A stretch of DNA of 9,812 nt, taken from NCBI GenBank assembly GCA_009782245.1, contig WRKK01000285.1:1-9812 (forward strand), read 5' to 3'. Source of the stretch: Defluviitaleaceae bacterium (GTDB lineage Bacteria > Bacillota > Clostridia > Lachnospirales > WQUN01). Below the pieces are notes generated by a model. The model was not told the origin of the DNA. It saw only the letters and a list, made by a program, of their open reading frames with translations, and searched no databases. Every line of letters starts with the position of its first letter. The first letter of the stretch is position 1. Position numbers and translations under genes: made by a program. Positions 6,829-9,812 of the stretch are shown here, in pieces.

Positions 6829-7652
6829 ACCCTTTTAGCTTTATTTACGAATCGCTTTCCATGTTTCATATGCCGTTTATCGGCTTTAGCGAGATGCTTG
6901 ATATTATTATTTTATGCGGCATTATTTACTATATCTTGCGCTGGATACGCCAAACTCACGCATGGGCGTTACTTAAAGGCATTGCCATTGTTGTTTTGGT
7001 AGCGTTAATTGCCTATGTTTTTGAACTTGTAACGGTCATTTGGCTTGTCCAAAATACGCTTGCTATGGGGCTTATTGCACTTGTCATACTGTTCCAGCCC
7101 GAACTACGCAAGGCACTAGAACAACTGGGGCGCGGCGTACAACTTTCTGGCTCCGATTATAAAGGCGATACAAGCGGCAACATAATAGACGAAATTGCTG
7201 GTGCAGTAGCAAATATGGCAGCCCATAAAACGGGCGCGCTTATTTGCCTAGAACGTGAAGTTACATTAAGCGATATTGCCAAAACGGGCATTAAAATAGA
7301 TGCCTGCATAACCCGCCAGCTGATTGTAAATGTATTTGAAAAAAATACTCCGCTGCACGACGGGGCAATGGTGATACGTTACGAACGCATTGTTTCCGCC
7401 GCTTGTATTCTGCCGCTAACCGCCGCCAACGTTGACCACGAACTAGGCACACGCCACCGTGCCGCACTAGGCATTAGCGAAATATCCGATGCACTTATTG
7501 TAGTTGTATCAGAAGAAACGGGCGCTGTTTCCGCCGCCCGTAACGGGAAACTTTCTCGCCATTTATCGGATAGCGATTTGCGAAATATGCTAAGCACAGA
7601 AATATACCGTGAAACAAAAAGGAGGTTGCGTTTATGGAAAAACCGAAAGTAA
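6825..7652 (+). CDS. cdaA: Membrane diadenylate cyclase CdaA
   Basis: CdaA condenses two ATP into cyclic di-AMP, the second messenger for potassium and osmolyte uptake and cell-wall homeostasis. This is a 275-aa protein, the normal length. Three N-terminal TM helices lie at about 24-41, 50-67 and 72-92, followed by FQPELRKALEQLGRG and the DAC domain from ~120. The catalytic motifs are intact: LHDGAMVI with D179-G180-A181, and GTRHRAALG with R210-H211-R212. The start is TTG 6825, read as TTGA with the upstream stop, and GAGG (6811-6814) lies 10 bases before it. An ATG at 6861 would remove twelve residues before TM1 and lacks a site, so TTG is preferred. The gene overlaps cdaR by 19 bases. CdaA is the DAC class whose activity CdaR and GlmM modulate in other Firmicutes. 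Confidence 0.97.
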   Translation: MNPFSFIYESLSMFHMPFIGFSEMLDIIILCGIIYYILRWIRQTHAWALLKGIAIVVLVALIAYVFELVTVIWLVQNTLAMGLIALVILFQPELRKALEQLGRGVQLSGSDYKGDTSGNIIDEIAGAVANMAAHKTGALICLEREVTLSDIAKTGIKIDACITRQLIVNVFEKNTPLHDGAMVIRYERIVSAACILPLTAANVDHELGTRHRAALGISEISDALIVVVSEETGAVSAARNGKLSRHLSDSDLRNMLSTEIYRETKRRLRLWKNRK

Positions 7653-9127
7653 ATGTTGTGGTTAAAATATTGCATTTTATTTACAGAGACCTAGTTTGGA
7701 AAGTGCTTGCACTTGGACTAGCTTTTATGCTGTGGTTTGTTGGTATCAACGTGAACAACCCTATCCAAAACGTTATTTACGATAATATTCCGATAACTAT
7801 TCTTAACCGTGATCGCTTAAACCAAAATAACGTGGTACTGCTAAACGAGCAGCAAGTAACCGATGCCCGAATAAGCCTAAGCGTTCGTGCTACCCGCAAC
7901 GATCACGCACTAATAAACGCCGCCCGTAACGATAATATTCAGGCATCTTTAGACTTAAACACCATAAATCTTGACCATGTTTTGAACTATGACGGCGTTT
8001 CTACCGTTTCGGTGGACGTTAATGTTTTTGTGCATCAAGAACACAGCACAATATTCCCGCACCCCAGCACCATCGAACTAGAGTTAGATTTGCACGAAGA
8101 ACGCATTATTGCGATAAACGTCGACGTTGTAGGCGAACCAACTGACGGCTTTGAGGTGCGGCCTTTTTCGGCTACCCCCAGAATTGTCCGCTTAACGGGT
8201 GCGCGGTCTGTATTGCAAAGTATTTCCGATGTACGGGCGCAAATTTCTGTAAACGATGCCTTTGAAACAGTAGAAGAGCCGCGCCCGCTAATCGTCTTCA
8301 ACAACGATTTGCAGAATATAACTAGCCTTGTTGGGCTAAATGTGCAATCCACCAATGTTATTGTGCCAGTGTTTCCTTATGAATACACGCCGCTTACTGT
8401 AAACACGGTAGGCACAACGGCGGTTGGCTTTATGGTTACAGAAATAAATATTTCCCCCGCCGCAATAGATTTAGTCGGCAGCCCAGAAGAATTGGACAGG
8501 GTAAGTTCGCTAATTTTGGGCGAAATAGATTTAACGGGCTTAAACGACACCGTGCAATACGATTTTGACATACGAGATGCTTTATCAGGTACAAATTTAA
8601 CCTTGCGAACAGGCGAGGTACAGGAAGCAACCGTAGACGTGATTGTAGAAGAAATTATTTCACGGACATTTTATATGCCTTTGGCAAATTTGGAGCAAGT
8701 GGGCGAAGAACGTGAGTTTGAATTTGTAAACGACAACCCAATAGTTTTAACCTTGCACGGCAGAGCATCGGCAATAAATGCACTTAGCCTAAACAATATT
8801 CAAGCGATACTGGATTTAACGGGCTTTGGCGCAGGTACGCACACGGTGCAGTTGCAAATAACCGTGCCGCCGCGGGTATCTTTGGCAAATTTGGCGGCTG
8901 TGCAAATTACCATTCCGCCCGAAGAAATTATTTTTGAACCAGAAGAGCCACCCGACTTTTTCGCCGACGGCAATGGCATAACCGAAGACGAAGAAACCGA
9001 CCCAACCGCAACAACCGCAACGCCAGCCCCCAACGAAGAGGGTTATACTAACGGGTATGGCGAATATGCGGAAAGTGCCTATAATTATAATAGTCTAGCG
9101 GATTATTTGGTAGATGAAATGGATTGA
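7634..9127 (+). CDS. cdaR: CdaA regulator CdaR, YbbR-domain protein
   Basis: This is a 497-aa membrane-anchored protein. A perfect AAAAGGAGG (7617-7625, inside the end of cdaA) sits 8 bases before ATG 7634. A short cytoplasmic N-terminus is followed by one TM helix (about 22-39, VWKVLALGLAFMLWFVGINV), placing the rest outside. Four YbbR-like beta repeats follow, roughly 45-150, 155-245, 248-340 and 342-432. The second and third share the P-x-x-x-x-L-x-G-x-x-x-x-L pattern (TPRIVRLTGARSVLQSISDV and SPAAIDLVGSPEELDRVSSL). In other Firmicutes CdaR binds the TM part of CdaA and adjusts c-di-AMP output. The C-terminal ~65 residues are an acidic, Pro/Thr- then Asn/Tyr-rich tail beyond the last repeat, probably disordered and extracellular. 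glmM does not follow; a terminator does. Confidence 0.93.
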   Translation: MEKPKVNVVVKILHFIYRDLVWKVLALGLAFMLWFVGINVNNPIQNVIYDNIPITILNRDRLNQNNVVLLNEQQVTDARISLSVRATRNDHALINAARNDNIQASLDLNTINLDHVLNYDGVSTVSVDVNVFVHQEHSTIFPHPSTIELELDLHEERIIAINVDVVGEPTDGFEVRPFSATPRIVRLTGARSVLQSISDVRAQISVNDAFETVEEPRPLIVFNNDLQNITSLVGLNVQSTNVIVPVFPYEYTPLTVNTVGTTAVGFMVTEINISPAAIDLVGSPEELDRVSSLILGEIDLTGLNDTVQYDFDIRDALSGTNLTLRTGEVQEATVDVIVEEIISRTFYMPLANLEQVGEEREFEFVNDNPIVLTLHGRASAINALSLNNIQAILDLTGFGAGTHTVQLQITVPPRVSLANLAAVQITIPPEEIIFEPEEPPDFFADGNGITEDEETDPTATTATPAPNEEGYTNGYGEYAESAYNYNSLADYLVDEMD

Positions 9128-9156
9128 TTTTTGGGGTTCGAACATAATTAAGCAAA

Positions 9157-9195
9157 TTAAAAATAGAGTGCGGGTAATATCCGCACTCTGTTTGA
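9157..9195 (+). terminator. hairpin terminator after cdaR, possibly bidirectional
   Basis: AGAGTGCGG (9165-9173) pairs perfectly with CCGCACTCT (9181-9189) around a 7-base loop, 38 bases after the cdaR stop. On the plus strand only a short GTTTG follows. On the minus strand the stem is followed by ATTTTTAATTT, so it could also stop transcripts coming from the right. Confidence 0.7.
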
Positions 9196-9242
9196 CGTAT
9201 TTTCAATATACTCGCACAACTTAAAAACAAACTAATTGTAGG

Positions 9243-9270
9243 AAAAAAACGGGCGGATAATATCCGTCCG
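9243..9270 (-). terminator. intrinsic terminator for the minus-strand genes
   Basis: CGGGCGGATA (9250-9259) and TATCCGTCCG (9261-9270) form an almost perfect inverted repeat with one G-T mismatch pair, giving an 8-bp stem and 5-base loop. Read on the minus strand, the stem is followed directly by seven T (complement of 9243-9249). It lies about 97 bases beyond the stop of the last minus-strand gene, as expected for its terminator. Confidence 0.8.
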
Positions 9271-9295
9271 CATTGCCCAACAGGTTACAACGTAT

Positions 9296-9356
9296 GGGCG
9301 ACCGTCCGCCTGTGCACATTTAGGCTAAATCGGAATGGGAAAACGGGCGACCGTCC
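9296..9356. repeat. paired GGGCGACCGTCC repeats
   Basis: The 12-mer GGGCGACCGTCC occurs at 9296-9307 and again at 9345-9356, 49 bases apart. The second copy is extended by AAAAC on its left, like the block at 5002-5013. The region 9271-9366 holds nothing else that I can recognise. Confidence 0.6.
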
Positions 9357-9361
9357 CCTGT

Positions 9362-9734
9362 GTCGTTTACCCCAACAACCCTTTCTCCTGTAAGACTTCC
9401 GTAACATAATTGTCCGTTAGGGATAATTCTTCGGCTATTTCTTTTATCGTCATTTTTAGGCGTGTATAAAGTAATTCAATCTTGCCACGCATCTCCGCAA
9501 AATACTCCCGTTCCTCCAAAAGTTCCTCCCAAAAACTCATAGCGTCGTTTACCCCAATAACCCTTTCTCCTGTAGAACTTTTGTAACATAGTCGTCCGTC
9601 AAGGATAGTTCTTTAGCTATTTCTTTTATAGTCATTTTCAGTCGCATATAAAGCGTGCGTATTTCGCCTTCAGTATTGCCCTCCAGCTTAGCAATATACT
9701 CCCGTTCTTCCAAAAGTTCCTCCCAAAAACTCAT
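9362..9734 (-). repeat. tandem direct duplication of about 180 bp
   Basis: The segment starting GTCGTTTACCCCAA at 9362 recurs from 9544 with a few substitutions and a 12-base length difference. Each copy ends at CCCAAAAACTCATA (9527-9541 and 9722-9735). Each copy contains the end of one reading frame on the minus strand. Third-position and scattered changes show the copies have diverged, while the ORF in each remains intact. Confidence 0.85.
9367..9540 (-). CDS. Short 57-aa ORF, tandem duplicate of the neighbouring gene's 3' end
   Basis: On the minus strand, ATG (9538-9540) to TAA (9367-9369) encodes 57 residues beginning MSFWEELLEEREYFAEM and ending VTEVLQEKGLLG. It matches the last 61 residues of the upstream minus-strand frame almost throughout, with a 4-residue gap near residue 22. 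The second half (LKMTIKEIAEELSLTDNYV) has the look of a small helix-turn-helix. Only 8 bases separate it from the upstream stop, in a different frame, and no clear Shine-Dalgarno precedes it, so translation would rely on coupling. It may be a real small protein, or a non-functional fragment left by a tandem duplication. The reading frame has stayed open, which slightly favours a recent copy or function. Confidence 0.45.
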   Translation of the reverse strand: MSFWEELLEEREYFAEMRGKIELLYTRLKMTIKEIAEELSLTDNYVTEVLQEKGLLG

Positions 9735-9812
9735 AACATCTTTCACCTCCTTATCCTCCCGAAACTCCTCAAAACGCTCATTAAAGAAAGCAATTATCTC
9801 GCTCACTTCCTC
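9549..9812 (-). CDS. C-terminal part of a protein with a helix-turn-helix-like tail, cut by window edge
   Basis: The minus-strand frame is open from the right edge to TAA at 9549-9551, giving 87 readable residues. A GTG at 9804-9806 could be a start, but its only purine-rich sequence (GAGGAA) directly abuts it, so the gene probably begins outside. The sequence is charged and helical (FFNERFEEFREDKEVKDV, then SFWEELLEEREYIAKLEG), followed by LKMTIKEIAKELSLTDDYV, a small helix-turn-helix-like motif. Similar tails end some Rpn/PD-(D/E)XK transposase-like proteins of Clostridia; this is a weak recollection and the nuclease domain is not in view. AAGGAGG on the minus strand (9733-9742 region) lies 11 bases before an internal ATG (MSFWEELL), so an independent 61-aa product is also possible. 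Confidence 0.55.
   Translation of the reverse strand, partial: EEVSEIIAFFNERFEEFREDKEVKDVMSFWEELLEEREYIAKLEGNTEGEIRTLYMRLKMTIKEIAKELSLTDDYVTKVLQEKGLLG

Noticed and set aside
8035..8355. 106-aa minus-strand ORF inside cdaR
   Set aside because: Antisense shadow of a well-supported gene; composition follows the opposite strand's codons.

Overview
The window looks like a piece of chromosome from a low-GC Firmicute, most probably a Clostridia/Lachnospiraceae-type gut anaerobe. The reasons are the AT-rich spacers, strong AGGAGG-type ribosome binding sites, the methyl-accepting chemotaxis protein and FlgN-like protein (a motile cell), and a cdaA-cdaR locus preceded by two membrane proteins of a kind I associate with this group. 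The taxonomic call is inference from protein style, not from a marker gene.

Layout. Bases 1-612 hold the 3' part of an AraC-type regulator, cut by the left edge. A likely FlgN/FliT-like flagellar chaperone (749-1243) follows, then ftsY, the SRP receptor GTPase (1334-2266). Next come a large transmembrane chemoreceptor with an unusually long chain of HAMP-like repeats (2380-4599) and a small Dabb-fold protein (4663-4971). The spacers in this half carry short tandem repeats: a 9-bp unit before ftsY and a 12-bp unit before the chemoreceptor. A GC-rich block at about 5001-5155 holds a 39-bp repeat and GGGCGACC-type inverted repeats.

Bases 5263-9127 form a compact co-directional cluster: a 174-aa two-TM protein, a 328-aa protein with about eight TM segments, the membrane diadenylate cyclase CdaA, and the YbbR-domain regulator CdaR. 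The 328-aa gene overlaps cdaA by 4 bases (TTGA), and cdaA overlaps cdaR by 19 bases. CdaA makes c-di-AMP, which controls potassium/osmolyte balance and cell-wall homeostasis, and CdaR is its membrane partner. The two unnamed membrane proteins are therefore candidate c-di-AMP partners by context. A hairpin sits over the Shine-Dalgarno of the 328-aa gene. glmM, the usual third member of the cdaA-cdaR-glmM cluster, does not follow within this window; a terminator closes the cluster.

Bases 9128-9366 are a convergent intergenic region with two hairpin terminators and two copies of the GGGCGACCGTCC motif. From 9367 to the right edge, the minus strand carries a short 57-aa ORF and the end of a second reading frame. 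The 57-aa ORF is a tandem duplicate of the last 61 codons of its neighbour, with an EIA(K/E)ELSLT helix-turn-helix-like tail.

The best candidate for something not yet described is the pair of membrane proteins attached to the c-di-AMP synthase, together with the hairpin in front of the second one. The duplicated minus-strand tail and the dispersed GC-rich repeat are the other notable signals. I see no CRISPR array, phage module, complete insertion sequence or RNA gene.
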